DNA of 49,986 nt, taken from positions 1 through 49,986 of the forward strand of contig JAFAMD010000007.1 in NCBI GenBank assembly GCA_019233755.1, written 5' to 3'. Below are positions 9,175 to 18,941 of the stretch, piece after piece; within the stretch, counting starts at the first letter, position 1; each line of letters starts with the position of its first letter. A program made the translations under genes and the position numbers. Origin of the DNA: Acidobacteriaceae bacterium (GTDB lineage: Bacteria; Acidobacteriota; Terriglobia; Bryobacterales; Bryobacteraceae). The notes beneath the pieces are model-generated. The model was given only the letters and a program-made list of their open reading frames with translations, made no database searches and was not told the DNA's origin.

Positions 9175-9253
9175 GGCATCAGGAGCCTACGGGGTCCTGA
9201 GGACGAAGGCAGACAAATAAGGCAGAAGTAGTAGCACTCGGCCCGGCAAGTGA

Positions 9254-9282
9254 ATGCGCCGTAATTCGGTCGTACGGCGCAT
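9254..9282. terminator. Hairpin between convergent genes, probable bidirectional terminator
   Basis: ATGCGCCGTA (9254-9263) and TACGGCGCAT (9273-9282) form a perfect 10-base stem with a 9-base loop in the 113-base gap between the attH-like gene and the convergent DinB-family gene. No long T run follows on either side, so it is a weak intrinsic terminator by sequence, but position and symmetry suit a shared terminator. Confidence 0.6.
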
Positions 9283-9287
9283 CGCAA

Positions 9288-9833
9288 TTACTGCGATTGC
9301 TGCTGGCTCGAAGGTGGTACTAAACCCTTGATCCGCAGATACGTCACCATGTTTCCGTAGTGCTCCATATTGTGACCGATGTTGAAGAAGAGAATGGTGA
9401 GCTTCGGTGAACTATGTCCAAAGAAGTTGGTGACTTCAGCAGCATGCGCATCGGTCATACCGTTGTAGGCTTGATCGCAATACGCGAAGCCGTCTTTCAA
9501 AGCCTGGATGAGGTCGGCCTTGCTGGTTTTGCTCTTCTCGATTCCGGGTGACTGCTTGCCGTCCCCGACCACGGTCGAGCAAAATTCATATTGGGCATCG
9601 GCTACGTGTCCGACCAGTTGACCAAAGCTTCGAACCGTTCCTACCGGCTTGAACGAATAGTTTTCTTCCGGCATCTCTTCGGCTGACTTCAATATGACGT
9701 TCTTGCTCATGCCGTAGAGGTGCTTAGCGGAGGCGCTGAGCGGGTTCGGGTTTGGTGCGGCCGGAGCGGAACTACTCGCTTGAGCAAAAGTCTGGACAAC
9801 TGCCAGACTGAATCCAAGTAACAGCTTTTTCAT
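9288..9833 (-). CDS. Secreted DinB-family protein
   Basis: A 181-residue protein. The ATG at 9833 has an AGGG ribosome site about six bases upstream; a GTG two codons earlier is a less likely start. A signal peptide is visible (MKKLLLGFSLAVVQTFAQA). The rest is a DinB four-helix bundle with the His residues that usually bind a metal: H in FGQLVGHVADAQYEF, and the pair in NIGHNMEHYG near the C-terminus. DinB-like proteins are metal-dependent enzymes such as thiol transferases, and the substrate here is unknown. Despite the name there is no link to DNA polymerase IV. Exported DinB proteins of this kind are common in Acidobacteriota. Confidence 0.85.
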   Translation of the reverse strand: MKKLLLGFSLAVVQTFAQASSSAPAAPNPNPLSASAKHLYGMSKNVILKSAEEMPEENYSFKPVGTVRSFGQLVGHVADAQYEFCSTVVGDGKQSPGIEKSKTSKADLIQALKDGFAYCDQAYNGMTDAHAAEVTNFFGHSSPKLTILFFNIGHNMEHYGNMVTYLRIKGLVPPSSQQQSQ

Positions 9834-9947
9834 AAGCACCCTGATATGTGAGTCGTGGTTCTTGCCGAGACATACGTATCAACAGTTTGCTGCCTTTGTC
9901 AAGACACAACTCTGGCGTGTCGGGGAATATAAGGATGCAACTGCTAC

Positions 9948-9970
9948 AAACGGCGCGTGTTTAGCCGTTT
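9948..9970 (-). terminator. Hairpin downstream of gatB
   Basis: AAACGGC (9948-9954) and GCCGTTT (9964-9970) pair with a 9-base loop, about 30 bases past the gatB stop on the minus strand. The run of T after the stem is short, so this is a possible weak terminator. Confidence 0.4.
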
Positions 9971-9999
9971 CTCAAGAAATGAGTTTCTCCGCGTCCCGG

Positions 10000-11469
<1,470 letters not shown>

Positions 11470-11722
11470 GTCTTGATTGTAGGAAAGACAGCGTTCGCCC
11501 TCGCTTCACGGCAAAGCGGATATGACAGCTTTTCATCCGGAGGGCAGCGCAATGCCGCCGTTTGCCGCTAAAATAGGGGCATGGACGTCGCACAACGAAT
11601 GTCCTTCCTCCCGCGCTGTTAGGAAGCACGTTATCAATCAGCTTGCTCTCCGACGCGTATTTCAACAGCTTTTTCCTTAAACTTCATACCTCATAATCCA
11701 TGCCTTCAAAAGGAGGAAACGT
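11470..11722. other. Divergent intergenic region, gatB / HAD phosphatase
   Basis: No credible gene is seen in these 253 bases. The right end carries a strong ribosome site (AAAGGAGGAAACGT) directly before the HAD gene. A CATAAT box near 11690 could be a -10 element for it, but no good -35 is at the right distance. Confidence 0.35.
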
Positions 11723-12538
11723 ATGGCTTCATCCAAGAAACAGTATCTTTTCGTCAGTGACTTCGATCAAACCTTGAGCTTTAACGATTCTGGCCTTGTT
11801 CTCAGCAAGCTGCTGGGCTTGAATGATTTCGAACAGCGAGTGGCGGGGCTCTCAGAGATCCACCTGGTGCAGCAGGGGGGCGAACTCGCCTACCTGCTGC
11901 TGCACGATCCCGAATTCCGCCGCGTGCGCAAAGAAGACCTCACCGCTGTCGGCAAACAAATCCGTCTGAAAGAAAACATCGACCTGCTCTCCACGATGCT
12001 TCGCGATCTGGACGGAAATGAGTTCTCGTTCCATGTTGTCTCGGCTGCACCCGAGGAGGTGATCCAGTCGGCGCTCGAAGGAATTCTTCCTCCGGAGAAC
12101 ATTCACGGTACTCGTTTTCGCTATCACGGCGAGTCCGGTGAGATCGAGTCGATCGTGCGGCTGCCAGCCGGGTATGGAAAAGTCGCCGTGGTCGACCAAT
12201 TGAGAGCGCAAATGAGAATCGGCCACGACAGCCTGGTCTATGTTGGCGATGGCAGCTCCGACGTCCACGTCATGCTGCATGTGAACCGCCTGGACGGTCT
12301 CACGATTGCAGTTTCGGAGAACAAGTACCTGACGCCCATCGCCCGGCGCACCATTCTCAGTGAGAATGCCTGCAGCGTTCTCGTGCCTGTACTCGAAGAC
12401 GTGTTTGGCTGGAATTCCACGAAAATCCGCGCATTCTTTGAATCGCATGGCCTGGCGCTGCAGGACTGGGACAAGATCCGGACAGACTCCATCACGCTCT
12501 GCGCGACTGCCCCGGTGTCAGAAGCTGCGGTGAACTAA
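11723..12538 (+). CDS. HAD-family phosphatase (phosphoserine phosphatase-like, HAD-IB)
   Basis: A 271-residue cytoplasmic hydrolase with a near-perfect ribosome site. HAD motif I is DFDQT near residues 13-17, with an Asp nucleophile and Asp acid/base. Motif II is the Ser in HVVSAAP, motif III the Lys in GYGKVAVV, and motif IV is [11 protein letters not shown] helical cap between motifs I and II (about 20-85) puts it in the HAD-IB/PSP-like subclass, which acts on small phosphorylated metabolites. The substrate cannot be told from sequence. It stands alone, followed by the FKBP gene after about 80 bases. Confidence 0.85.
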   Translation: MASSKKQYLFVSDFDQTLSFNDSGLVLSKLLGLNDFEQRVAGLSEIHLVQQGGELAYLLLHDPEFRRVRKEDLTAVGKQIRLKENIDLLSTMLRDLDGNEFSFHVVSAAPEEVIQSALEGILPPENIHGTRFRYHGESGEIESIVRLPAGYGKVAVVDQLRAQMRIGHDSLVYVGDGSSDVHVMLHVNRLDGLTIAVSENKYLTPIARRTILSENACSVLVPVLEDVFGWNSTKIRAFFESHGLALQDWDKIRTDSITLCATAPVSEAAVN

Positions 12539-12617
12539 CGGCAGAAGGCGCAGCCAAGTAAGCCGCGCCACGCATACTAAAGTGCCGCACACAAATTACC
12601 GATGCTAGCCTGAACAG

Positions 12618-13382
12618 ATGCGTAGTTTGCTGCTTTTCCTGCCAGTTCTTTTGCCAGTCGCTCTTATGAGTCAGTCCACTGCTACACATCCACAAACCGC
12701 CAAGTCAGCTGCTGCCAAGCCGGCAACATCCAAACCCGCTCAGGCAAAGCCTCAGGCCGATCCGGCCCCGGCCTTGACCACCGACGACGAAAAGGCCATC
12801 TACGCTCTTGGGCTTTCCATCTCGCGATCGATTTCCCAGTTCGACCTGACTCCTGCCGAGCTCGATATTTTGAAGCGCGCGCTGACAGACGCCGCCGTGG
12901 GTAAGCCCGCTGAGGATATTCAAACCTGGGGGCCAAAAATCCAAAGCCTTGCCAACCAACGCGGCGCTCGTGTGGCGCAACGGCAAAAAGATGCCTCCGC
13001 CGCGTATGTCCAAAAGGCTGCCGCCGAGTCTGGTGCAGTGAAAACCGCCTCCGGTCTGGTATATCGCGAACTCACCGCCGGCACGGGCGCCTCACCCCAA
13101 GCCGGCGACACGGTGAGGGTCAACTACCGCGGCACGCTTGTCGACGGCACCGAATTCGATAGCTCCTACAAGCGCAACCAACCCGCGGAGTTCGCTCTCA
13201 ACGGCGTAATTCCTTGCTGGACCGAAGGCCTGCAGCACATGAAGGTCGGCGGCAAAGCTCAACTCGTGTGCCCCTCCGACCTGGCTTATGGCGATCAGGG
13301 CCGGCCCGGCATTCCCCCCGGTGCGACGCTGATCTTCGAAATCGAGCTTCTTGACATCCCCGGCGCGAACACGACGCGCTAA
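12618..13382 (+). CDS. Exported FKBP-type peptidyl-prolyl isomerase
   Basis: A 254-residue protein with a signal peptide (residues 1-20), an Ala/Lys/Pro-rich linker (about 22-52) and a helical dimerisation-type domain (about 53-140, starting DDEKAIYALGLSISRS). The C-terminal FKBP domain (about 145-250) shows VNYRGTLVDGTEFDSSY, WTEGLQHMKVGGKAQL, PSDLAYGDQG and IPPGATLIFEIELLDI. This is the FkpA/Mip architecture: a periplasmic folding factor that isomerises prolyl bonds. Active-site residues (Y, F/D, W, Y) appear conserved. The alkD-like gene begins 34 bases downstream and may be co-transcribed. Confidence 0.93.
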   Translation: MRSLLLFLPVLLPVALMSQSTATHPQTAKSAAAKPATSKPAQAKPQADPAPALTTDDEKAIYALGLSISRSISQFDLTPAELDILKRALTDAAVGKPAEDIQTWGPKIQSLANQRGARVAQRQKDASAAYVQKAAAESGAVKTASGLVYRELTAGTGASPQAGDTVRVNYRGTLVDGTEFDSSYKRNQPAEFALNGVIPCWTEGLQHMKVGGKAQLVCPSDLAYGDQGRPGIPPGATLIFEIELLDIPGANTTR

Positions 13383-13416
13383 AGCCCTCGTTTCAGCGAG
13401 TCAGGGAGAGCTATTG

Positions 13417-14136
13417 ATGCATGCCGCCGCGTCCGCACCCAGGCGCCTCACGCGGCGGCAGCTCGAGCTGGAACTGTCTGCGCTGGCAGATCCGGAACGC
13501 GCCAAAGCGCATGCCTGGTTCTTCAAGACCGGCAAAGGCCAGTATGGCGAGGGACCGGTTTCTTGGTATCCGTGTTCCGCTGCAGCGCAAGCTCGCCCGG
13601 CGCTATCGATTCCTGCCTCTAGAAGACATCGCGCGCCTGCTGGCGAGCACCGCTTCACCGCGCTCGAAATCCTGGTGGATCAATATGAGGCCGGATCGCA
13701 ACAAAACCGCGAGACAATCTTCCGCTTCTATCTCGCTCACACCGCGCGCATAAACAACTGGGATCTCGTCGACACCTCCGCGCCGTATATCGTAGGCGAG
13801 CACCTGCGAATGCGCCCGCGCGCCGTGCTTGATGAGCTCGCCGTCTCACCAAGCCTTTGGGAGCGGCGCATCGCTATCGTTTCGACGTTGATGCTGATCA
13901 GAAACGGCGAAATCGAAGATACGTTTCGTCTCGCCCAGACGCTCCTTCCCGATAAGCACGACCTCATGCACAAAGCGGTGGGCTGGGCCTTGCGCGAAAC
14001 CGGAAAAGTGTCCCGTCCGGCGCTGCTCGCTTTCCTCAAAGAGCACTACGGGACCATTCCACGAACCGCCCTGCGTTACGCCATCGAACACTTGCCACCC
14101 GATCAGCGAAAACGCGTTCTTGCGGGCCAGTTTTGA
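13417..14136 (+). pseudogene. AlkD-like DNA alkylation repair protein with an internal frame-shifted segment
   Basis: The frame from ATG 13417 (ribosome site GGGAGAG at 13404-13410) gives 239 residues of the AlkD/DNA-7-methylguanine glycosylase HEAT-repeat family: HAWFFKTGKGQYGEG near the start, and FTALEILVDQYE, NNWDLVDTSAP and LMHKAVGWALRE later. Between about 13553 and 13655 the frame reads nonsense, while the other frame encodes the expected core, DRFLGIRVPLQRKLARRYR then FLPLEDIARLLAS. So a one-base loss near 13553 and a second small loss near 13655 cancel out, leaving about 34 scrambled residues in a helical core. Read literally, the product would lack this core, so I call it a damaged gene, though a sequencing error is possible. 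A second, shorter alkD remnant lies at 17041-17158. Confidence 0.75.
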
Positions 14137-14163
14137 GTTGAGTGAAACCGTGACACCGGGGAG

Positions 14164-14186
14164 TCCCGATTGGTGAAAATCGGCCA
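14164..14186. terminator. Weak hairpin between convergent alkD-like gene and mlaD
   Basis: In the 97-base gap between two convergent genes, CCGAT and ATCGG pair around an 8-base loop (within about 14167-14184). The stem is short and lacks a T run, so it is at most a weak terminator. Confidence 0.25.
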
Positions 14187-14233
14187 TCACGCCGTTCCGC
14201 GCACTACGGTTCAAAACTGGCATCGGCCATCGG

Positions 14234-15304
14234 TCAGGTCAGCAGTACGAGAGAGATGCCGTCCCAACTCCGCTTGTCAGCTTGTTCAGGCGGTGAATCG
14301 TTGAGAGGCATGGCGCCGGTGTTCTCCGGCTTCAGTTTGAAGCGGCTAATCAGATATTCGCGAACGAGTGTGGCACGTTCCTGCGATTCGCGATACTCCT
14401 CAGCCGGGGTGCCGTGATCGGCGTAGCCTTCGACCATTAACGGCTTATTGGGCAGGTAAGAAACGAAATCCGACATTGCCCGATCCAGTTCGCGGCGGCC
14501 CTGTTCGCTCAATTCCTCGGTGCCGTGTGATCGAGTGAACAGCTTATCCGCGGCGAGCCAGACCCGCTTCGATTTTTTCTCTTTAACGAAATCGCTCTTG
14601 CGGTACTGCTCGGCGCTCATCTCCTCAAGGTCGTAAAAACCGCGGCGCTTAAAAAAGCCGCGGAGGAAGAAGTTGTGCTTGAGCGCGTCGGCATCTTCCG
14701 CGACATTTGTGACAGCACGCTGCGCAGCAACCGTCGTCTGTTTTACGGCCTCGGCGCCGGATTCACCCGCTTTACCGCGCGCGTCAAAAGTCTCCAAAGC
14801 GAGGTTGGCATTCTTCGCCACGAGACCGGCGGAGGTCAGGGTAGACTGCAATGCTTCCATGACGCCCTTGCCTTCCTGCATGAGATCGGACATGCTCATC
14901 GGCTCCTTGCTCTGAATGGTGCATCCATCGCGGCACACAGAGCCCTGCTTCCCGCCCGGATCGATTTCAACAAACTCATCTCCAACCATGCCCTGTGACT
15001 GAATGCTGGCAACGGAAGTGTCGTGGACCAGGGGGCGGAATTTCTGGTCGATTTTGAGAGTGAGCCGAAACTTCGAACCGGACGATTTCGGGATTTCGAC
15101 ACGAGACACGGAACCGGCATTAAAACCAAACACCTGCACCTGGGCGCCGCTCGTCAAACCGTTCATCTTGGAGAAATACGCATAGGCTTCAAATGTATGG
15201 GAGAACAGATTATTTTGACTGCCGATCATAAATAATCCAACGCCAAACAGCACCACCCCACCAATGAGGAAGGCGCCGACCAGAATGCTGTGAGTCGGCT
15301 TCAT
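14234..15304 (-). CDS. mlaD: MCE/MlaD lipid-binding protein with OmpA-like C-terminus
   Basis: A 356-residue protein anchored by one N-terminal helix (VGAFLIGGVVLFGVGLFMIG, about residues 9-28). The MCE domain (about 35-120) has GAQVQVFGFNAGSVSRVEI and SQGMVGDEFVEIDPGG. A helical stretch with many Ala follows (about 145-210). The C-terminal third (about 255-350) resembles an OmpA peptidoglycan-binding domain: LMVEGYADHGTP and EYRESQERATLVREYLISR. MlaD rings carry phospholipid between membranes; an OmpA-like end could fix the ring to the cell wall. The gene starts one base after mlaF ends, so it is the last gene of mlaE-mlaF-mlaD. Confidence 0.85.
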   Translation of the reverse strand: MKPTHSILVGAFLIGGVVLFGVGLFMIGSQNNLFSHTFEAYAYFSKMNGLTSGAQVQVFGFNAGSVSRVEIPKSSGSKFRLTLKIDQKFRPLVHDTSVASIQSQGMVGDEFVEIDPGGKQGSVCRDGCTIQSKEPMSMSDLMQEGKGVMEALQSTLTSAGLVAKNANLALETFDARGKAGESGAEAVKQTTVAAQRAVTNVAEDADALKHNFFLRGFFKRRGFYDLEEMSAEQYRKSDFVKEKKSKRVWLAADKLFTRSHGTEELSEQGRRELDRAMSDFVSYLPNKPLMVEGYADHGTPAEEYRESQERATLVREYLISRFKLKPENTGAMPLNDSPPEQADKRSWDGISLVLLT

Positions 15305-15305
15305 T

Positions 15306-16085
15306 TCATCTCTCCTCCCCTCTTATGAGTTCATGCACCAGCTTGTTATCACTGGCCGCCAGCTCGCCGGCCGTGCCGCATGCAACGATGCGGCCCTGAT
15401 CCAGCACGGCCATTTCGTCAACAATGCCGCGCACACCGCTTCCATCGTGCGTGACTACGACCAGTGTTTTGCCGCGCTCTCTCAACTTGTGCAGCAAATC
15501 GTAGATTTCGGAGGCGGTAATCGCGTCCAGGCCGCTGCTCGGTTCGTCAGCCAGAACGATGGGAGGGTCGAGCGCCAGAGCGCGCGCGAGACCGGCACGC
15601 TTGTGCATACCGCCGGAAAGCGCCGCGGGCATTTTATCGGCATCGTGCTCGAGACCTACGGACTCAAGGCTGCGATGAACAATATCGCGGATTTCGCTTC
15701 CGCGCTTTTTCGTGTGCCTGCGTAATGGAAACTCTACATTTTCGCGAACGGAAAGGGAGTCGAACAGGGCTGCTTGCTGGAAAAGAAAGCCGATCCGTTT
15801 GCGTGCATCGAGGAGATCCTCCCGGCTGAGTTTTTGCAGGTCCTTTCCCTCGATCAGAACGGCGCCGCGATCGACCGGAATCAGGCCGATCATTAGACTC
15901 AATGTGACGCTCTTTCCCGTTCCGCTTCTACCGAGGAGGCCGAATGCATGTCCGTGCGGAATTTCAATCGAGACATCCTTCAAAACCTCATTCCGGTCAA
16001 AGGATTTGAACACGTGGTCAAGGCGGATCGCTGCGGGTTGCAGAGGCGGGCCGCGTTGCACGCCGTTACTCGCTGGACCACTCAT
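15306..16085 (-). CDS. mlaF: Mla-type ABC transporter ATP-binding protein
   Basis: A 259-residue ATPase. Walker A is in LLGRSGTGKSVTLSLMIGL, the Q-loop in FLFQQAALFDSLSVREN, the signature LSGGMHKRAGLARALA and Walker B IVLADEPSSGLDAI. The modified signature with MHKRA and the close fit to MlaF/Mkl proteins identify the phospholipid (Mla) class rather than a sugar or peptide importer. It powers the MlaE permease on the cytoplasmic face. It overlaps mlaE by four bases and precedes mlaD by one base, so the order and coupling are those of a single transcript. Confidence 0.92.
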   Translation of the reverse strand: MSGPASNGVQRGPPLQPAAIRLDHVFKSFDRNEVLKDVSIEIPHGHAFGLLGRSGTGKSVTLSLMIGLIPVDRGAVLIEGKDLQKLSREDLLDARKRIGFLFQQAALFDSLSVRENVEFPLRRHTKKRGSEIRDIVHRSLESVGLEHDADKMPAALSGGMHKRAGLARALALDPPIVLADEPSSGLDAITASEIYDLLHKLRERGKTLVVVTHDGSGVRGIVDEMAVLDQGRIVACGTAGELAASDNKLVHELIRGEER

Positions 16086-16846
16086 TGGGCGCTCCAGAAA
16101 AAGGAAAGCTTGACGAGAATGATATCGATGAGAATCAACAACAGGGAGCAGAAAACAACGCTTCTGGTTGATGCTTGTCCGACACCGGTGGCGCCTCCAC
16201 TGGTGTTGTAACCGAGGAAACAGGAGACCGTTCCGATGATAAGACCAAATGCAGTGGTTTTGAGCACCGTGGGCAGGTAGTCATTCATGCTCAGCGCCTG
16301 GAATGCATCTTTCAAGAAGAGTTGCGGAGACACCTGGGACACAACCATATCCAGCAACATGCCGCCCGCGATCGCGGAGAAATCCATGACCAATGTCAAC
16401 ACCGGCAAGGCTACGATACAGGCCAGAACGCGGGTAACCACGAGATATTTGAAAGAATCGACAGCCAGCGCTTCCAGCGCATCGATTTGTTGTGTCACAC
16501 GCATCCCCCCGAGCTGCGCGCCTATGCCGGCGCCTACCCGGCCAGAGACCAGCAGGCCGGTGACGAGAGGTCCGAGCACCCGGAATATTCCAATGCTGAC
16601 AGCCTCGGGAACCAAGGCCTTCGCTCCGAAGCGGCTCATTGATGCTTCAGAGTGCATGGCCATGACCACACCGAGGGCCAGACCTGCGCACGCGATCAGC
16701 GGAACCGATTTCGAACCACACTCATAAATCTGGCGAGTCAGTTCTTCGAACTCAAATGGTGGACGAAAGAGTCCGCGTGTAGCTTTTGCGCCGAATATTC
16801 CCAGATCGCCGGTTGCGCCGACGAGCTTTAGCAATCCATTGAACAC
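16082..16846 (-). CDS. mlaE: MlaE family lipid ABC transporter permease
   Basis: A 254-residue inner-membrane protein starting at GTG 16846. It has the typical interfacial N-terminal helix, then several membrane helices (GLALGVVMAMH, LVTGLLVSGRVGAGI, ACIVALPVLTLVMDFSAIAGG and the last one near FCSLLLILIDIILVKLSFF). The family motif TQQIDALEALAVD is present near residue 135. MlaE dimers pass phospholipids to or from MlaD. The gene is first in the operon; mlaB, mlaC and mlaA are absent here, as in many non-proteobacterial Mla-like systems. Transport direction cannot be inferred. Confidence 0.92.
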   Translation of the reverse strand: MFNGLLKLVGATGDLGIFGAKATRGLFRPPFEFEELTRQIYECGSKSVPLIACAGLALGVVMAMHSEASMSRFGAKALVPEAVSIGIFRVLGPLVTGLLVSGRVGAGIGAQLGGMRVTQQIDALEALAVDSFKYLVVTRVLACIVALPVLTLVMDFSAIAGGMLLDMVVSQVSPQLFLKDAFQALSMNDYLPTVLKTTAFGLIIGTVSCFLGYNTSGGATGVGQASTRSVVFCSLLLILIDIILVKLSFFWSAQ

Positions 16847-16850
16847 ATGC

Positions 16851-16868
16851 CATCCAATAATATGGATG
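16851..16868. promoter_or_regulatory. Palindrome just upstream of mlaE
   Basis: CATCCA (16851-16856) and TGGATG (16863-16868) form a perfect inverted repeat around ATAATA, only five bases before the mlaE start codon on the minus strand. At this spot it could be an operator or a structure in the mRNA leader; no regulator is identified. Confidence 0.35.
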
Positions 16869-17040
16869 CAAATACCCAGTCATCGTTATGGCGTATGCAT
16901 ATCGCACCTGTTGGTTTATAGGAACCGCAGCAGAAGCGTGCTGATAATCCTGGTACTTGTACCCGCTGGACCGTATATTGAGCAGCGCCTTTCCGCACGG
17001 CGGTTCCGCGTAAGTCTTTTAATGACTCTAAGAGCCGGGG
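16869..17040. other. Non-coding upstream region of mla operon
   Basis: I see no gene in this stretch between the mlaE leader and the alkD remnant. It holds a TATGCATA-like AT-rich patch near 16901-16908 that could serve the minus-strand mla promoter, but no clear -35/-10 pair. Confidence 0.3.
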
Positions 17041-17158
17041 CGTTGCGCGAAACCGGAACAGTGTCGCGTCCGGCGCTGCTCGCTTTCCGCCCTACGTTAC
17101 GCCATCGAACACCTCCCCTGAGGGCGGCGAACACACGCGTTCTGGCGGGCAGTTTTGA
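17041..17158 (+). pseudogene. alkD 3'-end remnant (decayed duplicate)
   Basis: This 118-base stretch is a decayed copy of the last part of the alkD-like gene (about 13985-14136). Shared blocks include TTGCGCGAAACCGGAA, GTCCGGCGCTGCTCGCTTTC, TACGCCATCGAACAC, and the ending GGCAGTTTTGAG against GGCCAGTTTTGAG. About 35 bases covering the FLKEHYGTIPRTA codons are deleted, and further small changes break the frame. It has the same orientation as the larger copy, and the mla operon lies between the two. It has no start and cannot make a product. Confidence 0.8.
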
Positions 17159-17233
17159 GGAATACTTTTACAAGCAAGCAGAAATCATGCCTGCCCGGTT
17201 TGTGAGACACTCGATGACACCAAGGGAGGTTCC

Positions 17234-18481
17234 ATGCAGTTCATCCGGACCGACCGCCATTTCGTAACTCTTTCAGTCGCATTGCTTTTTGGCCTGCAGG
17301 CAGGACCGCTCATTGCCCAGAAGGCGCCCGGGGGCACAGGAACCGGCGCCGGATCGGTTGGTGGGGCCGGAAGCCGCGGGACCACCGGATCCATCCCGGG
17401 AACGGGGATGGGAACCTCGACCGGGGGGTTGAATGCACCCGGTTACAACCGGCCGATTTTCCTGAGCGGGCGGGTACAGTTCGACGACGGCAGCGAACTA
17501 AATCCAAACATCCGAATTGAGCGCGTCTGCGGTGGGAGCGCCCGCCTGGAGGCCCATACCGACGGGAAAGGCCGGTTCTCGTTCCAGGTCGGCAACAACC
17601 AGGCGATGGACACCGACGCCTCGGATGAGATGCCGGGCTCTTCGAGGAATCCGATGACGAACGGAGGCGCCAATTCCGGCGTGTACAGTTCAGGCATCGG
17701 CCGGGGCGCGGGAATGAACCCGCTGTGGAATTGCGAGCTGCGGGCGGCGTATCCCGGGTACGTCTCTGATTCGATAGACCTCGCGAATTGGCATACGATG
17801 GATAACCCTGACGTCGGGATCATCGTCCTGCACCGGCTGGCAAACGTAAAGGGCTCAACCATCAGTCTGACTACTGCCGAGGCGCCGAAGAAGGCTCAAA
17901 AGAATTACGAAAAGGGCCTGCAGTTCGCGCAGAAAGGCGACTTGGAGCAAGGAGAGAAACATCTGCAAGCAGCCGTGGATCTCTACCCGAAGTATGCGGT
18001 TGCATGGTACGCATTAGGCCAGATAGAGGAGCGGCAAAACAGGCTGGATGACGCCAGGAAATCCTATCTCGCAGCCGTGGCGGCCGACAACAAATATGTG
18101 AGCCCGTATAGCCGGCTGGCGCTGATCGCGGCTTCGCGAGCCAAATGGCAGGACGCGGTGGATTACAGCAAGCAGGTGATCGACCTGAATCCAATCGAAT
18201 TTCCGTCTGCATTCTGGTACAGCGCGATTGCTTACTACAATCTGCACGACCTGGACCAGGCACAGAAGAGTGCCGTGGCTCTCGTAAAGCTGGACACCGC
18301 GCACAAGTATCCGGAGGCGGAGAGGATGCTGGCGGAGATCTCGCTGCAGAAGGACAATTATGCCGAGGCGGCGAATCACCTGCGCGCTTATCTTCAATTG
18401 AATCCGACTGCTAAGGACGCCGACGCGCTGAAGCAGACTCTGCTGAAGATCGATCAGGCGAGCGCAGAAGTCAAGAAGTAG
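17234..18481 (+). CDS. Secreted Gly-rich protein with carboxypeptidase-regulatory-like and TPR domains
   Basis: A 415-residue protein with a signal peptide (about residues 10-28, ending PLIAQ). A low-complexity Gly/Thr-rich linker follows (about 31-75). A beta-rich segment resembling a carboxypeptidase regulatory domain begins at IFLSGRVQFDDGS and ends near VIVLHRL (about 75-205). Four or more TPR units fill the C-terminal half, for example NYEKGLQFAQKGDLEQGEKH and YALGQIEERQNRLDDARKSY. Such proteins are scaffolds for protein contacts in the periplasm or at the outer membrane. No enzyme motif is seen. A short unknown gene follows 50 bases downstream. Confidence 0.8.
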   Translation: MQFIRTDRHFVTLSVALLFGLQAGPLIAQKAPGGTGTGAGSVGGAGSRGTTGSIPGTGMGTSTGGLNAPGYNRPIFLSGRVQFDDGSELNPNIRIERVCGGSARLEAHTDGKGRFSFQVGNNQAMDTDASDEMPGSSRNPMTNGGANSGVYSSGIGRGAGMNPLWNCELRAAYPGYVSDSIDLANWHTMDNPDVGIIVLHRLANVKGSTISLTTAEAPKKAQKNYEKGLQFAQKGDLEQGEKHLQAAVDLYPKYAVAWYALGQIEERQNRLDDARKSYLAAVAADNKYVSPYSRLALIAASRAKWQDAVDYSKQVIDLNPIEFPSAFWYSAIAYYNLHDLDQAQKSAVALVKLDTAHKYPEAERMLAEISLQKDNYAEAANHLRAYLQLNPTAKDADALKQTLLKIDQASAEVKK

Positions 18482-18531
18482 GAGCCGAGATTGCTGCGCC
18501 CGCGGCCGGCCCGCGCTAATCTGAAAGCGAA

Positions 18532-18939
18532 ATGGAGTTACCCCAAGCTGGCGCCAACGGGGCGCGAGCCAAATTAACCGAGGTCCGGCAGAGCCTGCTC
18601 GACCTGCACAAAGCGCTGCTCGACTCTGAACGAACGGCTTACGAGATCGTGCACGGGCCGATCGGCTCGCCGGGCGCTTTCCTGCAACTGCTTATCAATG
18701 ACAACTGGTTTGCCTGGCTAAGGCCGATCACCACGCTGCTGGTGCAGATCGACGAGACGCTGGCTGCTAAAAAGCCGCCGGCGACGGAACGGGATTTCGA
18801 GCAGCTCATTACGGATACGAAAGCCTTGCTTTCCGCCTCCCGCGCAGCGGACGAGTTCTGGGCGCGCTATGCCGCCGTAGTGGAGCGCGATCCGGGTGTG
18901 GCGAAGCTGCACGCCGAGATGGAGCGCCGGTTCCAATAA
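18532..18939 (+). CDS. Small protein of unknown function
   Basis: A 135-residue soluble, mostly helical protein; I do not recognise a named family with certainty. Features are a heptad-like N-terminus (LTEVRQSLLDLHKALLDSER), a conserved-looking core with GPIGSPGAFLQLLINDNWFAW and a C-terminal helix ending VAKLHAEMERRF. It has no signal peptide or membrane segment. It sits between a TPR protein and, convergently, the glutaryl-CoA dehydrogenase gene (two bases between stops). Similar small genes are widespread in soil bacteria, but no role can be stated. Confidence 0.65.
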   Translation: MELPQAGANGARAKLTEVRQSLLDLHKALLDSERTAYEIVHGPIGSPGAFLQLLINDNWFAWLRPITTLLVQIDETLAAKKPPATERDFEQLITDTKALLSASRAADEFWARYAAVVERDPGVAKLHAEMERRFQ

Positions 18940-18941
18940 GT

